Counted from the stretch's first letter, positions 25,866 to 35,234 are shown. The stretch is 64,000 nucleotides of DNA from Cellulomonas humilata (GCF_030814415.1 NZ_JAUSVB010000003.1:248001-312000), one strand, 5' to 3'. Notes: generated by a model not told the origin, from the sequence alone. Translations and numbers: made by a program.

Positions 25866-27490
25866 ACCGGGTGAGCGGGGCGGCCGGCACGCTGCGCGGA
25901 CGGGTCGCGGCGCTGGACGAGGCTGTCGGGCTCGGACGCGGACGACTGCCGGACGCCACGCTCGAGGTGCCCGCGGCGGTGGTGGCCCGTGCCCGCGACC
26001 GTGCCGCGCTGTCCGGCGAGTACACGGTGGTGGCGCTCGCGGGCGCGACCGGCTCGGGGAAGTCGTCGCTGCTCAACGCGCTCGCGGACGCGCGCATCGC
26101 GGAACCCGGGGTGCGTCGCCCGACCACGGGGCACCCGGTCGCGGTGATCGTCCCGGCCACGGGCGCCGGCGCTGAGCACGGTGCCGACGAGCTGCTCGAC
26201 TGGCTCGACGTCCGCGACCGGCACGTGGCCGGCAGCCGCGTCCTGCAGGAGTCCGCCACCGGTCTCGTGCTCCTCGACCTGCCCGACCACGACTCCGTCG
26301 TCACGGAGCACCGCACGATCGCCGAGCGCCTGTACGAGCGGGTCGACCTGCTGGTGTGGGTGGTGGACCCGCAGAAGTACGCCGACGCGGCTCTGCACGC
26401 CCGGTACCTGCGCGGTCTTCGCGACCACGCGGGCGTCGTGGTCCTCGTGCTCAACCAGGCCGACCGGCTCGCCCCTGCCGAGCAGCGTGCGATGGTCGCG
26501 GACCTGCAACGCCTCGCGACGGAGGACGGGCTGGGCGCGTCGCCGGTGCTCGCGGTCAGCGCCTCGACCGGCGCCGGCGTCACCGAGCTGCGGGACCTGC
26601 TGGCCCGGGCCGCGCAGCGACGACTCGCGGCGACGGAGCGGGTGGCCGGGGACGTGCGGCAGGCTGCGCGTGCGCTGGTGGACGCCTGCGGGTCGCCGCC
26701 GGACGCGCGGCGCGAGGTCGGCGCTGCCGCTGCGCTGGTGCGCGCGTGGGAGTCCGCGGCAGGCGTGGACGAGGTCGCCGACGCCGTGCGGCGCTCGACC
26801 AAGCGGTCGGCGCGCGCTGCGACCGGCTGGCCGGTGACGCGGTGGGTCGCCCGGCTGCGCCCCGACCCGCTGCGGCGCCTCGGCCTGGGTCGCGAACGCG
26901 TCCAGGCGGGGCAGGACAACCTGCTGCGCTCGTCCCGGTCGGCCCCGGCGGCGGGTGAGCGGTCTGCCGCCCTCAGCGCGGTGCGCTCGTACGTCGACGC
27001 CGCGACGGCCGGTGCACCCGACCACTGGGTGCTCGCCGCCCGGTCCCGCGCGGCCGAGGTGAAGCTGGACGACGTGCTGGACCGGACCGTCGTGCGCGTC
27101 CCGCTGGGGAACGCCCGGGTGCCGTGGACGTGGCGTGTGCTGGCGTTCCTCCAGTGGGTGCTGCTCACCGTGGCGGCGGCCGGGCTCCTCTGGCTCCTCC
27201 TGCTCGCCGGCCTGGGCTGGCTCCAGCTTCCGCAACCGGAGACGCCGATGTGGTGGGGGTTCCCCGCGCCGACCGTCCTGCTGCTCGGTGCAGTGCTGGC
27301 AGGGCTGCTCGTCGCCGGGCTCGGCTGGATGCTCGGTGTCCTCGCGGGTCGACGTCGGGCGGCCAAGGCGCGCCGGAAGCTCGGCGCCTCGGTGGCGCAG
27401 GCCGTGAACGACCACGTCATCGGGCCGGTGGCCGGGGAGATGGACGCGCTGGCCCGGTGCCGCGCGGCCGCGTCGAAGGCTGCGGCCTGA
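25862..27490 (+). CDS. Dynamin-like GTPase B2 (paralogue of B1)
   Basis: 542 aa from the GTG at 25862. G1 GATGSGKSS (about 60-68), GVRRPTTGHPV, G3 LLDLPDHDS, WVVDPQKYADAALH (nearly identical to B1), G4 LNQAD, and G5 VSASTGAG. Two membrane helices lie near 425-452 and 466-496, followed by a basic stretch (GRRRAAKARRKL). It is 47 residues longer than B1, mainly from a basic linker before the helices. It starts inside the A2 stop codon. An acyl-CoA thioesterase gene follows after 20 bases and may be in the same operon. Confidence 0.82.
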   Translation: MNRVSGAAGTLRGRVAALDEAVGLGRGRLPDATLEVPAAVVARARDRAALSGEYTVVALAGATGSGKSSLLNALADARIAEPGVRRPTTGHPVAVIVPATGAGAEHGADELLDWLDVRDRHVAGSRVLQESATGLVLLDLPDHDSVVTEHRTIAERLYERVDLLVWVVDPQKYADAALHARYLRGLRDHAGVVVLVLNQADRLAPAEQRAMVADLQRLATEDGLGASPVLAVSASTGAGVTELRDLLARAAQRRLAATERVAGDVRQAARALVDACGSPPDARREVGAAAALVRAWESAAGVDEVADAVRRSTKRSARAATGWPVTRWVARLRPDPLRRLGLGRERVQAGQDNLLRSSRSAPAAGERSAALSAVRSYVDAATAGAPDHWVLAARSRAAEVKLDDVLDRTVVRVPLGNARVPWTWRVLAFLQWVLLTVAAAGLLWLLLLAGLGWLQLPQPETPMWWGFPAPTVLLLGAVLAGLLVAGLGWMLGVLAGRRRAAKARRKLGASVAQAVNDHVIGPVAGEMDALARCRAAASKAAA

Positions 27491-27510
27491 CCGCTCCTAG
27501 GATCGAGCGC

Positions 27511-28005
27511 ATGACTCGCCTCGAGATCCCGGTGCAGCTGCGCTGGTCGGACATGGACGCCTACCAGCACGTGAACAACGTGGAGATGCTCCGGCTGCTG
27601 GAGGAGGCCCGGATCGAGGCATTCTGGAGCCATCCCGTGGCCCCGGACGGCACGCGCGTCGAGAGCGCGTTCCCCACCGCCGTCATCGACGCCGGTCCCG
27701 GTGCGGAGGTGTCCACGCTGGTCGCGCGCCAGGAGATCGAGTACCTCAAGCCGCTCGGCTACCGCCGGACCCCGGTGATCGTGGAGATGTGGCTGGGGCA
27801 CCTCGGCGGAGCCAGCCTGGACGTCTGCTACGAGGTGCGCGACGCGGGCGAGGACGGCCCGGAGCGCGTCACCTACGCGCGGGCGCTCACCACGCTCGTG
27901 CTCGTCGACAACGCGACGGGGGCGCCGCGACGTATTGCGCCCGAGCAGCGGGAGGCCTGGTCCACGTTCCTGGAGGAGCCGGTCACGATCCGCCGCCGGC
28001 GCTGA
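27511..28005 (+). CDS. Hotdog-fold acyl-CoA thioesterase (4HBT/YbgC type)
   Basis: 164 aa. The single hotdog domain carries the active-site strand and helix WSDMDAYQHVNNVEML, with the catalytic Asp of the YbgC/4-hydroxybenzoyl-CoA thioesterase class, and VARQEIEYLKPLGY. It hydrolyses an acyl-CoA thioester in the cytoplasm; the acyl group is unknown. Start ATG at 27511. The 3' end overlaps the convergent SDR gene by 23 bases. A homologue sits near ettA in M. tuberculosis (Rv2475c, recalled), which suggests conserved order. Confidence 0.87.
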   Translation: MTRLEIPVQLRWSDMDAYQHVNNVEMLRLLEEARIEAFWSHPVAPDGTRVESAFPTAVIDAGPGAEVSTLVARQEIEYLKPLGYRRTPVIVEMWLGHLGGASLDVCYEVRDAGEDGPERVTYARALTTLVLVDNATGAPRRIAPEQREAWSTFLEEPVTIRRRR

Positions 28006-29596
28006 CGCGCCGGTCGGTGCGCGCCCGTTCGGCGGTCTCCGCGGCCCGGGCGATGTTGCGCTGCATGCCGCCGAAGACGATGCCGTGGAACGGGTACACC
28101 GACCACCAGTAGAGCTGTCCGAGCAGCCCTTTCGGGTGGAACAGGGCGCGCTGCGCGAACACCGTCGGTGCCTCGTCGGGAAGCCCTGTCGGCTCGACCC
28201 GCAGCTCCAGCCACGCGAGCCCGGGGACGCGCATCTCGGCGCGCAGCCGGATCAGGGTTCCCTCCTCGATCTCCTCGACACGCCAGAAGTCGACGGCGTC
28301 GTCCACCAGCAGCTGCAGCGGGTCGCGACGGCCGCGGCGCAGGCCCGGTCCACCGACGAGCCGGTCGGCCAGCCCGCGGACTCGCCACGCGAGCCCCCAC
28401 GAGTACCAGCCGCGCTCGCCGCCGACCGCCTCCAGCACCCGCCACAGCGACGCGGGGGAGGCATCGACGGTGACCTTGCGCTCGTCGACGAACAGCGAGC
28501 CGCCGGCCCAGTCGGGGTCGCCCGGCAACGGGTCGCTGGGTGCGCCGGGGACAGCCGCGGACGACCAGCGCGTGGTGACGGCGGCGTCGTGGACGCGCCG
28601 CAGCGCGAGCCGCACGGCGCGGTCGAACCCGATCAGCCCGTCGGGCGGGTCGGGCACGTACTCGGCGATGTCGTGCTCGTCGCACACCACCTCGTGCACC
28701 AGCGACTCCACGAGGGGGCGGGCGAGACCACCCGGCACCGGGGTCACCAGCGACACCCAGAGGGAGGACAGCTTCGGCGTCAGCACCGGCACCCCGACGA
28801 TCACCCGTCGCCTCAGGTCCGCCGCGTCGGCGTAGCGCTGCATCATGTCGCGGTAGGTCAGGACGTCGGGCCCTCCGATGTCGAACCCGCGGCTGACGTC
28901 CGGGGGCATGGCCGCCGCGCCGACCAGGTACCGCAGGACGTCCCGGATCGCGATGGGCTGGATGCGGTTCTCCACCCAGCGCGGAACGGTCATGGCCGGC
29001 AGCCGCTCGGTGAGGTAGCGCATCATCTCGAACGACGCGGAGCCCGACCCCAGGATGACCGCCGCGCGCAGCACGGTGGTCGGGACGCCGCTGGCCAGCA
29101 GGATCTCGCCGACCTCGGTGCGCGACTCCAGGTGCGGGGAGAGGTCCTCGCCCTCGGGGTACAGACCGCCGAGGTAGACGATCCGGCCCACCCCGGCCTC
29201 GCGGGCAGCCTGCCCGAACACGAGCGCGGTGTGCCGGTCGGTCGACTCGAAGCGCCGGCCGGAGCCGAGCGAGTGGATGAGGTAGTACGCGACCTGCGTC
29301 CCGTCGAGGGCCGCGCGGATCTGGTCGGGCTGGGCTGCGTCGGCGGCGACGACCTCGACGTCGGCGTACCAGGGGCGACCGCGCAGCCGGTCGGGGTGGC
29401 GGGCGATCGCGCGCACCCGGTACCCCGCCGCGAGGAGCTCGGGGACCAGCCGCCCGCCGACGTACCCGGTCACGCCCGTGACCGCCACGAGGGGTGCGTC
29501 GGGGCGGGGGTGGCCGTCGTCGTCGAGCCCCGGCACGAGACCGGCGAGGGTGTGTGCCACGGGCGCAGGCAGGAGGTCGTCGGGGGAGGTGGCCAT
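27983..29596 (-). CDS. NAD(P)-binding SDR-like protein with DUF2867 domain
   Basis: 537 aa. The N-terminal half is an atypical short-chain dehydrogenase/NmrA-like Rossmann domain: VAVTGVTGYVGGRLVPELLAAG (about 37-58), ADAAQPDQIRAAL, and IVYLGGLYPEG. From about 370 a START/polyketide-cyclase-like region fits DUF2867 (SPASLWRVLEAVGGERGWYSWGLAW, DFWRVEEIEEG, GLLGQLYWWSVYPFHGIVFGGM). Such fusions are common in actinobacteria but have no proven reaction. ATG at 29596. Reads in the same direction as the topoisomerase gene upstream. Confidence 0.85.
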   Translation of the reverse strand: MATSPDDLLPAPVAHTLAGLVPGLDDDGHPRPDAPLVAVTGVTGYVGGRLVPELLAAGYRVRAIARHPDRLRGRPWYADVEVVAADAAQPDQIRAALDGTQVAYYLIHSLGSGRRFESTDRHTALVFGQAAREAGVGRIVYLGGLYPEGEDLSPHLESRTEVGEILLASGVPTTVLRAAVILGSGSASFEMMRYLTERLPAMTVPRWVENRIQPIAIRDVLRYLVGAAAMPPDVSRGFDIGGPDVLTYRDMMQRYADAADLRRRVIVGVPVLTPKLSSLWVSLVTPVPGGLARPLVESLVHEVVCDEHDIAEYVPDPPDGLIGFDRAVRLALRRVHDAAVTTRWSSAAVPGAPSDPLPGDPDWAGGSLFVDERKVTVDASPASLWRVLEAVGGERGWYSWGLAWRVRGLADRLVGGPGLRRGRRDPLQLLVDDAVDFWRVEEIEEGTLIRLRAEMRVPGLAWLELRVEPTGLPDEAPTVFAQRALFHPKGLLGQLYWWSVYPFHGIVFGGMQRNIARAAETAERARTDRRVSAGGGS

Positions 29597-29648
29597 CTGG
29601 GCAGTCTGCGGTGCGCGCCCGCGACGCGCACCCGGTCGCGGCGGATCC

Positions 29649-30653
29649 TCAGCCGCCGCTCAGCATCGCCAGGGTCTCGCGCTCGGCGACGGCCTGCGAC
29701 CGGGTGGCGCGGATCATCGTGCCCCGCTCCCACAGGTCGATCACCCGCGGGTCGATGTACGACGACCGGCACACGGCCGGGGTGTTCCCGAGCTCCTCGG
29801 CGACGTCGCGCACCACCTGCGTCACCGCACGCTTGCGAGCACGCTCACTGGCCGGGGGCGGACCGACGTCCGCCAGACCGCGGGCGGCCAGCACGGTCGC
29901 GTGCCACGTGCGGAAGTCCTTCGGCGTCGCGTCGTCGCCCAGCTGCGCCTTCACGTACGCACCGACGTCCGCGCTGGTCACGTCGTGCCACGCGCCAGCG
30001 TCGTCGCGCCAGGCGAGCAGCTCGGGGCCGTCGTCGCGCCGCCGGGTCAGGCTGCGCACGATCGTGGCGACGTCGTCGTCCTCGACCACGGTGTCCCGCA
30101 CCTGGCCGGACTTCGCGGGGAAGTTCAGGTGCACGCGACCGGGGTCACCGTCGCTCTCCGGCGCCAGGACCCGCACGTGCGAGCGCAGGAGCGTCGCCAG
30201 CCCGTACGAGCCGTGCTGGAGCGCGTACCCCTCGCCGCCCACCCGCAGGTACGCGAGGTCGAGCAGCCGGAACGCGAGCGCGAGCACCTTCTCCCTCGGC
30301 ATCCCGTCGAGACCCAGGTCCGCGCGGACCCGGCGCCGGGCCGCGGGCAGGCGGCGGGCGACGTCGAGCACGTGGTCGTGCTTGAGGCGGCCGCGCCGAA
30401 GCGTCCACTGCTGGTGGTACAGGTACTGGCGTCGCTCGGCGTCGTCGAGCCCGGCGGCCTGGATGTGGCCGTTCGGCCACGGGCTGATCCAGACCTCGCG
30501 CCACGCGGGCGGGATCGCGAGCGTGGTGATGCGTTCCAGGTGCTCCTCGTCGACGATCCGGACCTTGTCCAGGTCGAGATAGACGAACCCCCGGCCGGCG
30601 CGACGTCGCGCCCAACCGGGGGCGTCGATGCGGACGCGGCGGAGACGGACCAT
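29649..30653 (-). CDS. DNA topoisomerase IB
   Basis: 334 aa, normal for the bacterial/poxvirus-type enzyme. It relaxes supercoils by transient 3'-phosphotyrosyl cleavage. Catalytic residues are visible: Arg137 in YLRVGGEGYALQHGSYGLATL, Lys181 in NFPAKSGQ, Arg248 and His251 in TPKDFRTWHATV, and Tyr299 in CRSSYIDPRVID. It is an accessory relaxing enzyme beside gyrase and TopA. ATG at 30653; no neighbour indicates a special role. Confidence 0.94.
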   Translation of the reverse strand: MVRLRRVRIDAPGWARRRAGRGFVYLDLDKVRIVDEEHLERITTLAIPPAWREVWISPWPNGHIQAAGLDDAERRQYLYHQQWTLRRGRLKHDHVLDVARRLPAARRRVRADLGLDGMPREKVLALAFRLLDLAYLRVGGEGYALQHGSYGLATLLRSHVRVLAPESDGDPGRVHLNFPAKSGQVRDTVVEDDDVATIVRSLTRRRDDGPELLAWRDDAGAWHDVTSADVGAYVKAQLGDDATPKDFRTWHATVLAARGLADVGPPPASERARKRAVTQVVRDVAEELGNTPAVCRSSYIDPRVIDLWERGTMIRATRSQAVAERETLAMLSGG

Positions 30654-30699
30654 GCGGGAAGTGTCGCCCGCGCTCTGCCAGTCCGCGCGGCGAGGGGCG

Positions 30700-31569
30700 T
30701 CAGTCCGGGAAGCGGACCATGCCCTCCTGCGCGACCGATGCGACGAGCGTCCCGTCCTGCGTGAACACCCGGGCGGCGCCGAGGCCGCGACCGCCCTGCG
30801 CGCTCGGCGTCGACTGGACGTACAGCAACCAGTCGTCGACTCGTACGTCGCGGTGCCACCACATGGCGTGGTCCAGGCTGGCGATCGACAGGCCCCGCGT
30901 CCGCCACGACCGCCCGGCCCGCCGCAGGATCGGCTCGAGCATCACCTGGTCGCACGCGTACGCGAGCAGCGCACGGTGCAGGAGCTGGTCGTCGGGCAGC
31001 GGGCCGCGCGAGCGGAACCACACCGCCTGCTGGCCGACGGCCTCCTTCGGCGGGTCCAGGTAGATCGCTCCGCCGACGTGCCGGACGTCGAACGCGGCCT
31101 CCTGCGTCCAGAACTTGGCGACGGGGTGGTCGATGCCCCCGAGCAGGTCGAGGGCCGACTGCACCTCGTCCGGACCGGGGATGCCGGTGGGCATCGGGTC
31201 GGCGTAGTCGAGCCCGGGCTGGTCCTCCTGGAACGACGCGATCATCGACAGGATCGCGTCGCCGCCCTGCAGGGCGTGCGTCCGGCGGGCGCTGAACGAG
31301 CGGCCGTCCCGCAACCGCTCGACCGCGAAGGTGATGGGCTCGCGCACGTCACCGGCCCGCAGGAAGTAGCCGTGCAGGGAGTGCGGAAGGCGGGCGTCGG
31401 GCACGGTGCGGCCTGCGGCGAGGAGCGCCTGCGCGAGCACCTGGCCCCCGAAGACCCGCCCGCGCGGCTGCGGCAGGCTGCGCCCGCTGAACAGGTCGGG
31501 GGTGCTGGGGTCGTCCTCGAGCCGGAGGATGTCGAGCACGGAGGCGGTCGGGTCGGGCTCGGTCGTCAT
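30700..31569 (-). CDS. tesB: Acyl-CoA thioesterase II
   Basis: 289 aa, a double-hotdog protein. N-terminal RGRVFGGQVLAQALLAAGRTV, LHGYFLRAGD, and LDHAMWWHRDVRVDDWLLY in the C-terminal hotdog with the Asp of the TesB active site; it ends SVAQEGMVRF. It releases fatty acids from medium- and long-chain acyl-CoA. The start at 31569 gives the standard length; upstream in-frame sequence lies in the globin terminator. Confidence 0.92.
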   Translation of the reverse strand: MTTEPDPTASVLDILRLEDDPSTPDLFSGRSLPQPRGRVFGGQVLAQALLAAGRTVPDARLPHSLHGYFLRAGDVREPITFAVERLRDGRSFSARRTHALQGGDAILSMIASFQEDQPGLDYADPMPTGIPGPDEVQSALDLLGGIDHPVAKFWTQEAAFDVRHVGGAIYLDPPKEAVGQQAVWFRSRGPLPDDQLLHRALLAYACDQVMLEPILRRAGRSWRTRGLSIASLDHAMWWHRDVRVDDWLLYVQSTPSAQGGRGLGAARVFTQDGTLVASVAQEGMVRFPD

Positions 31570-31592
31570 GGACCGCAGCGTCTCATGACGCC

Positions 31593-31632
31593 AGCGACCG
31601 ACGGGCCTGGAGAGGGCGTGACGTCGGTCGCT
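31593..31632 (-). terminator. Terminator of the globin gene
   Basis: Perfect 11-bp stem AGCGACCGACG/CGTCGGTCGCT with an 18-base loop; the upstream arm begins in the last base of the globin stop codon. It separates the globin gene from tesB. Confidence 0.65.
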
Positions 31633-32015
31633 CAGTCGTCGAACGTGTTGAGCATCGAGAACGCCGCACGCTCCAGGTAGTCCCACAGCTGCGCCTGGTG
31701 CATCGGGGCGAGGTCGAGGCTGTCGACGGCGGCGCGCATGTGCAGCAGCCACCGGTCGCGGGCCTCCGGGTTCACCTTGAACGGCGCGTGCCGCATGCGC
31801 AGGCGCGGGTGCCCGCGCTCGTCGGAATAGGTGGTCGGCCCGCCCCAGTACTGCTCGAGGAACAGCGTCAGCCGTTCGGCGGCGGGGCCGAGGTCCTGCT
31901 CCGGGTACATGGGCCGCAGCACCGGGTCGTCGGCCACGCCGCGGTAGAACTCGTCGACCAGCCGGACGAACGTCTCGTGCCCGCCGATCGCCGCGTAGAA
32001 GGAGTCGGATCTCAC
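31632..32015 (-). CDS. glbO: Group II truncated haemoglobin (GlbO type)
   Basis: 127 aa. A two-over-two globin with Tyr24 at B10 (DEFYRGVADDP), the YWGGPTTYSDERGHPRLRMRHAPF block with proximal His76, and Trp at G8 in RDRWLLHMRAAV. Group II proteins bind oxygen tightly and are linked to peroxide or NO chemistry and membrane respiration. ATG at 32015. The PTS enzyme I gene lies 21 bases upstream on the same strand, so read-through is possible. Confidence 0.93.
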   Translation of the reverse strand: MRSDSFYAAIGGHETFVRLVDEFYRGVADDPVLRPMYPEQDLGPAAERLTLFLEQYWGGPTTYSDERGHPRLRMRHAPFKVNPEARDRWLLHMRAAVDSLDLAPMHQAQLWDYLERAAFSMLNTFDD

Positions 32016-32036
32016 GCCGCCATCCTCACACGCGCG

Positions 32037-33737
32037 TCAGAGGCCGAGCTCCTCCAGCACGGGCAGCCCCGCACGCACGACCGCGCGCGCGTCGGCCGCG
32101 CTGGACGCGGCGAGCGCCAGCTGGGCCAGGCGGCGGCACTCGTCGAGCGTGGTCGCCGCGAGGAGCGCGGCGACGTCGGGCAGCGCTCGCGGCGTCATGG
32201 ACAGCGACGAGACGCCGAGCCCGACCAGGACCGCGGCGAGCGCAGGGTTGGCGGCGGCCTCGCCGCAGACACCGACCGGACGGCCCTGCTGCGCGCCGCC
32301 CCCGCAGGCCGCGGCCACCAAGTGCAGGACGGCCGGCTGCCACGGGTCGGACAGCTCCGCGACGGCGCCGAGCAGGCGGTCGGCCGCCATCGCGTACTGC
32401 GTCAGGTCGTTGGTGCCGATGCTCGCGAACGCGGCGTGCGCGAGGATCGGACCCGCCAGCAGGGCCGCGCTGGGAACCTCGATCATCACGCCGGCGACGG
32501 GCAGCCCGTGCGCGGTGCAGGCGGCGACGAACTGCTGGGCCTCGTCGACCGTCGAGACCATCGGCGCCATCACCCAGACCTCGGCGGTCTCGGCGGCGGC
32601 CGCCTGCGCGATCGCCGTGAGCTGGTCGTCGAGCACCTCCGGGTGCCGGGTGGCGGTGCGCAGACCCCGGACCCCGAGGGCGGGGTTGACCTCCGCGTCC
32701 CCGGCGAGGAACGGCAAGGGCTTGTCGGCGCCCGCGTCGAGCGTGCGGACCACGACCTTGCGACCGGGGAAGGCGGCCAGCACGCGGCGGTAGGCGGCGA
32801 CCTGCTCGTCGATGCTCGGCGCCTCGTCGCGGTCGAGGAAACCGAACTCGGTCCGGAACAGTCCGACGCCCTCCGCACCTGCGGCGGCTGCGGGGGCCGC
32901 GTCGGCCGGGTCGCCGACGTTCGCCAGCAGCTCCACGTGGTGGCCGTCGGCGGTATGCCCGTGGCCGTCGAACGTCCGCACCTGCGCGGCGAGCGCCAGC
33001 GCGGCCAGCACCTGCTCCTCGGTGGGGTCGACCGTCACCGTCCCCGCGGAGCCGTCGACGAGCACCAGGCCCTCGGCCAGCACGGCCGCCTCGGCACCGC
33101 GGGCCGCCACGACCGTCGGGATGCCGCGGGCACGCGCGAGGATCGCGGTGTGCGACGTGGGACCGCCCGTGCCCGTGACGATCGCGAGCACCCTCTCGGT
33201 GTCGAGCGTCGCGACGATCGCGGGTGCCAGGTCCGCCGCCACCAGCACGAACGGTGCCTCGTGCGCGGGCACGCCCGGTGCGGGGCGGCCGGTGAGCTCG
33301 GCGACGAGCCGGTCGCGGACGTCGGCGATGTCCCGGGTGCGCTCCGCGAAGTAGCCGCCGAGCGCCTCGAACTGCGCGGAGACCGCCTCGGCGGCCTCCC
33401 AGACGGCGCGCTCGGGCACCAGCCGGTCGTCGACGACGCGCTGCTCGGCGTCCGCCACGAGCGTCGGGTCCGCGGCGATCGCCGCGGTGGCGTGCAGGAG
33501 GTCGGCGCTCTCGCCCTGGGCGCGGTCGGCGGCCGCGTCGAGCGCGGCGCGGACCACCTCGGAGGCTGCACCGATCCGCTTCGAGACCGCCGCGTAGTCG
33601 GTGCCCGGCGGGAGCCGTCGACCCGATGGCGGCTCGGCGACCGGGTCGGGCATGAGCACCGCGGGCGCGACGACGCGACCGGGGCTCACTCCGATGCCGG
33701 TGATGACCGTGGGGGATGGTGCGTGCACCGGACTCAC
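32037..33737 (-). CDS. ptsI: PTS enzyme I (phosphoenolpyruvate-protein phosphotransferase)
   Basis: 566 aa. It passes phosphate from PEP to HPr, the first step of sugar uptake by the phosphotransferase system. Phospho-accepting His196 in TGTGGPTSHTAILAR, PEP-binding GVGLFRTEF and VVRTLDAGADK, and SIGTNDLTQYAMAADR and GVCGEAAANP in the C-terminal barrel. GTG start at 33737. Divergent from stand-alone EIIB and EIIA genes at 33880 and 34139. No HPr gene is in the window. Confidence 0.95.
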   Translation of the reverse strand: MSPVHAPSPTVITGIGVSPGRVVAPAVLMPDPVAEPPSGRRLPPGTDYAAVSKRIGAASEVVRAALDAAADRAQGESADLLHATAAIAADPTLVADAEQRVVDDRLVPERAVWEAAEAVSAQFEALGGYFAERTRDIADVRDRLVAELTGRPAPGVPAHEAPFVLVAADLAPAIVATLDTERVLAIVTGTGGPTSHTAILARARGIPTVVAARGAEAAVLAEGLVLVDGSAGTVTVDPTEEQVLAALALAAQVRTFDGHGHTADGHHVELLANVGDPADAAPAAAAGAEGVGLFRTEFGFLDRDEAPSIDEQVAAYRRVLAAFPGRKVVVRTLDAGADKPLPFLAGDAEVNPALGVRGLRTATRHPEVLDDQLTAIAQAAAAETAEVWVMAPMVSTVDEAQQFVAACTAHGLPVAGVMIEVPSAALLAGPILAHAAFASIGTNDLTQYAMAADRLLGAVAELSDPWQPAVLHLVAAACGGGAQQGRPVGVCGEAAANPALAAVLVGLGVSSLSMTPRALPDVAALLAATTLDECRRLAQLALAASSAADARAVVRAGLPVLEELGL

Positions 33738-33879
33738 CTCGGGGGACCTCCTCGTCGACCTTGACGGCAGTGTGGTCCCTCGACGTCGGGGAACGCCACC
33801 TGGACACGGACTGTGAGCGGCGTCTCAGGGTTAGGCTTGCCCCCGGGCGCAGACGGCGCCGGATGAGTGGGGAGTTCCA

Positions 33880-34110
33880 TTGAGCAAGGCAGAGCAGATC
33901 CTCGCAGCGCTGGGCGGCGACGCGAACGTCGTCGACCTCGAGCCGTGCATCACCCGGCTCCGCGTCGAGGTGAGCGACGCCCACCTGGTCGACGAGGTGG
34001 CCCTCAAGGCCAGCGGCGCGTTCGGTGTGGTGCGGTCCGGCCGTATCGTCCAGGTGATCGTCGGCCCGGAGGCCGACAATCTCGCCGCAGAGCTCGACAG
34101 CCTGCGCTGA
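33880..34110 (+). CDS. Stand-alone PTS EIIB domain (glucose/sucrose family)
   Basis: 76 aa. A single EIIB fold beginning SKAEQILAALGGDANVVDLEPCITRLRVEV, with phosphorylated Cys23 in the strictly conserved EPCITRLR motif, then DEVALKASGAFGVV and VQVIVGP. It takes phosphate from an EIIA and gives it to a sugar in EIIC. Start TTG at 33880 with GGGGAG 6 bases upstream. It is normally fused to an EIIC; here it is separate and no EIIC lies nearby. Confidence 0.9.
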   Translation: MSKAEQILAALGGDANVVDLEPCITRLRVEVSDAHLVDEVALKASGAFGVVRSGRIVQVIVGPEADNLAAELDSLR

Positions 34111-34138
34111 CCGGCCGCTGCGGTCGGGGGTGTGAGGG

Positions 34139-34600
34139 ATGACCACCCTGCGGCTGCTGAGCCCTCTGACGGGGGTCGTCCGACCCGTGTCGGCAGTTCC
34201 GGATCCCGTCTTCGCCGAGGGCATGGTCGGTCCCGGCATCGCCCTGGAGCCGCAGCACGTCCAGCACCAGACCGTGCTCGCGCCCGCCGACGGGGTCATC
34301 GGTGCCCTGCACCCGCACGCCTTCGCCCTCGAGGTCGGTGAGGGGCGGACGATCCTGGTCCACCTCGGCATCGACACGGTCGGCCTCGCCGGCCAGGGCT
34401 TCACGCTGCACGTCGACGGCGGGCAGACGGTGCGCGCGGGGGACCGGCTGGTGACCTGGTCCCCGGTCGACGTGTCCGCCGCCGGGCTGCCGACGATCTG
34501 CCCCGTCGTCGCGCTGCAGGCCGACCCCGACCTGCTGACGTACCTGGTGGCCGACGGCGAGACCGTCGAGGCGGGGCAACCGCTGCTCGACTGGGCCTGA
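34139..34600 (+). CDS. Stand-alone PTS EIIA domain (glucose type, Crr-like)
   Basis: 153 aa. LLSPLTGVVRPVSAVPDPVFAEGMVGPG, VLAPADGVIGALHPHAFAL with His60, and the phospho-accepting His75 in ILVHLGIDTVGLAGQGF. It carries phosphate from HPr to an EIIB and may also signal sugar availability, as E. coli EIIA-Glc does. 28 bases after the EIIB gene and probably co-transcribed. Confidence 0.92.
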   Translation: MTTLRLLSPLTGVVRPVSAVPDPVFAEGMVGPGIALEPQHVQHQTVLAPADGVIGALHPHAFALEVGEGRTILVHLGIDTVGLAGQGFTLHVDGGQTVRAGDRLVTWSPVDVSAAGLPTICPVVALQADPDLLTYLVADGETVEAGQPLLDWA

Positions 34601-34660
34601 CGGCCCGCTTGCCGTGAGCCGGCGACGGCGGCACGGTGGAGTCGAGCACGGGAGGTTCCG

Positions 34661-35230
34661 ATGGCAGAGCTGCTGGTCGACTTCATCACCTCGCTCGACG
34701 GGTACGCGTCAGCAGAGGGCTGGCCCGGCTGGTGGGGGCTCGAGGGTCCCGAGTACCTGGCCTGGCTCGGCGAGTCACCCGAGGGCGACTGGCCGATCCT
34801 CATGGGGGCCACCACGTACCGCCTGATGTCGCAGTTCGCCGCCGGTGGCGAGGAGGGCGCCGACGTGCTGACCGACATGCCCAAGGTCGTGTTCTCCTCC
34901 ACCCTGACCGAGCCGCTGACCTGGGCGAGCACGCGTCTCGTCGACGGAGATGCCGTCGAGGCGGTCCGGTTCATGAAGACCGACGACGATCTTCCCGGGC
35001 TGCGCACGATCGGCAGCCTCACGCTGTGCAGGACGCTGCTCGAGGCGGGGCTCGTCGACCGGTTCCGCGTCGTCATGTTCCCCGTGATCACGGGGCGCAC
35101 CGGAGCCGAGCGGATCTACGACGGCTATCCCGACGTGGGGCTGGAGATGGTGGACAGCCGGACGTTCGACGGGAAGATCCAGCTCGTCGAGTACGTCCCG
35201 ACGATCCTCACCGGGCCGCCCGGCCAGTAG
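34661..35230 (+). CDS. Dihydrofolate-reductase/RibD-C family protein
   Basis: 189 aa. LLVDFITSLDGYA at the N-terminus, WPILMGATTYRLMSQF, LPGLRTIGSLTLCRTLLEAGLVDRFRVVMFPVITG, the RibD C-terminal (DHFR-like) fold. It is an NADPH-binding reductase of unknown substrate; many actinobacterial paralogues exist and it should not be taken as the essential DHFR. GGAGG lies 6 bases before the ATG. It converges on the MscS gene with 4 bases between the stops. Confidence 0.85.
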   Translation: MAELLVDFITSLDGYASAEGWPGWWGLEGPEYLAWLGESPEGDWPILMGATTYRLMSQFAAGGEEGADVLTDMPKVVFSSTLTEPLTWASTRLVDGDAVEAVRFMKTDDDLPGLRTIGSLTLCRTLLEAGLVDRFRVVMFPVITGRTGAERIYDGYPDVGLEMVDSRTFDGKIQLVEYVPTILTGPPGQ

Positions 35231-35234
35231 GCGG

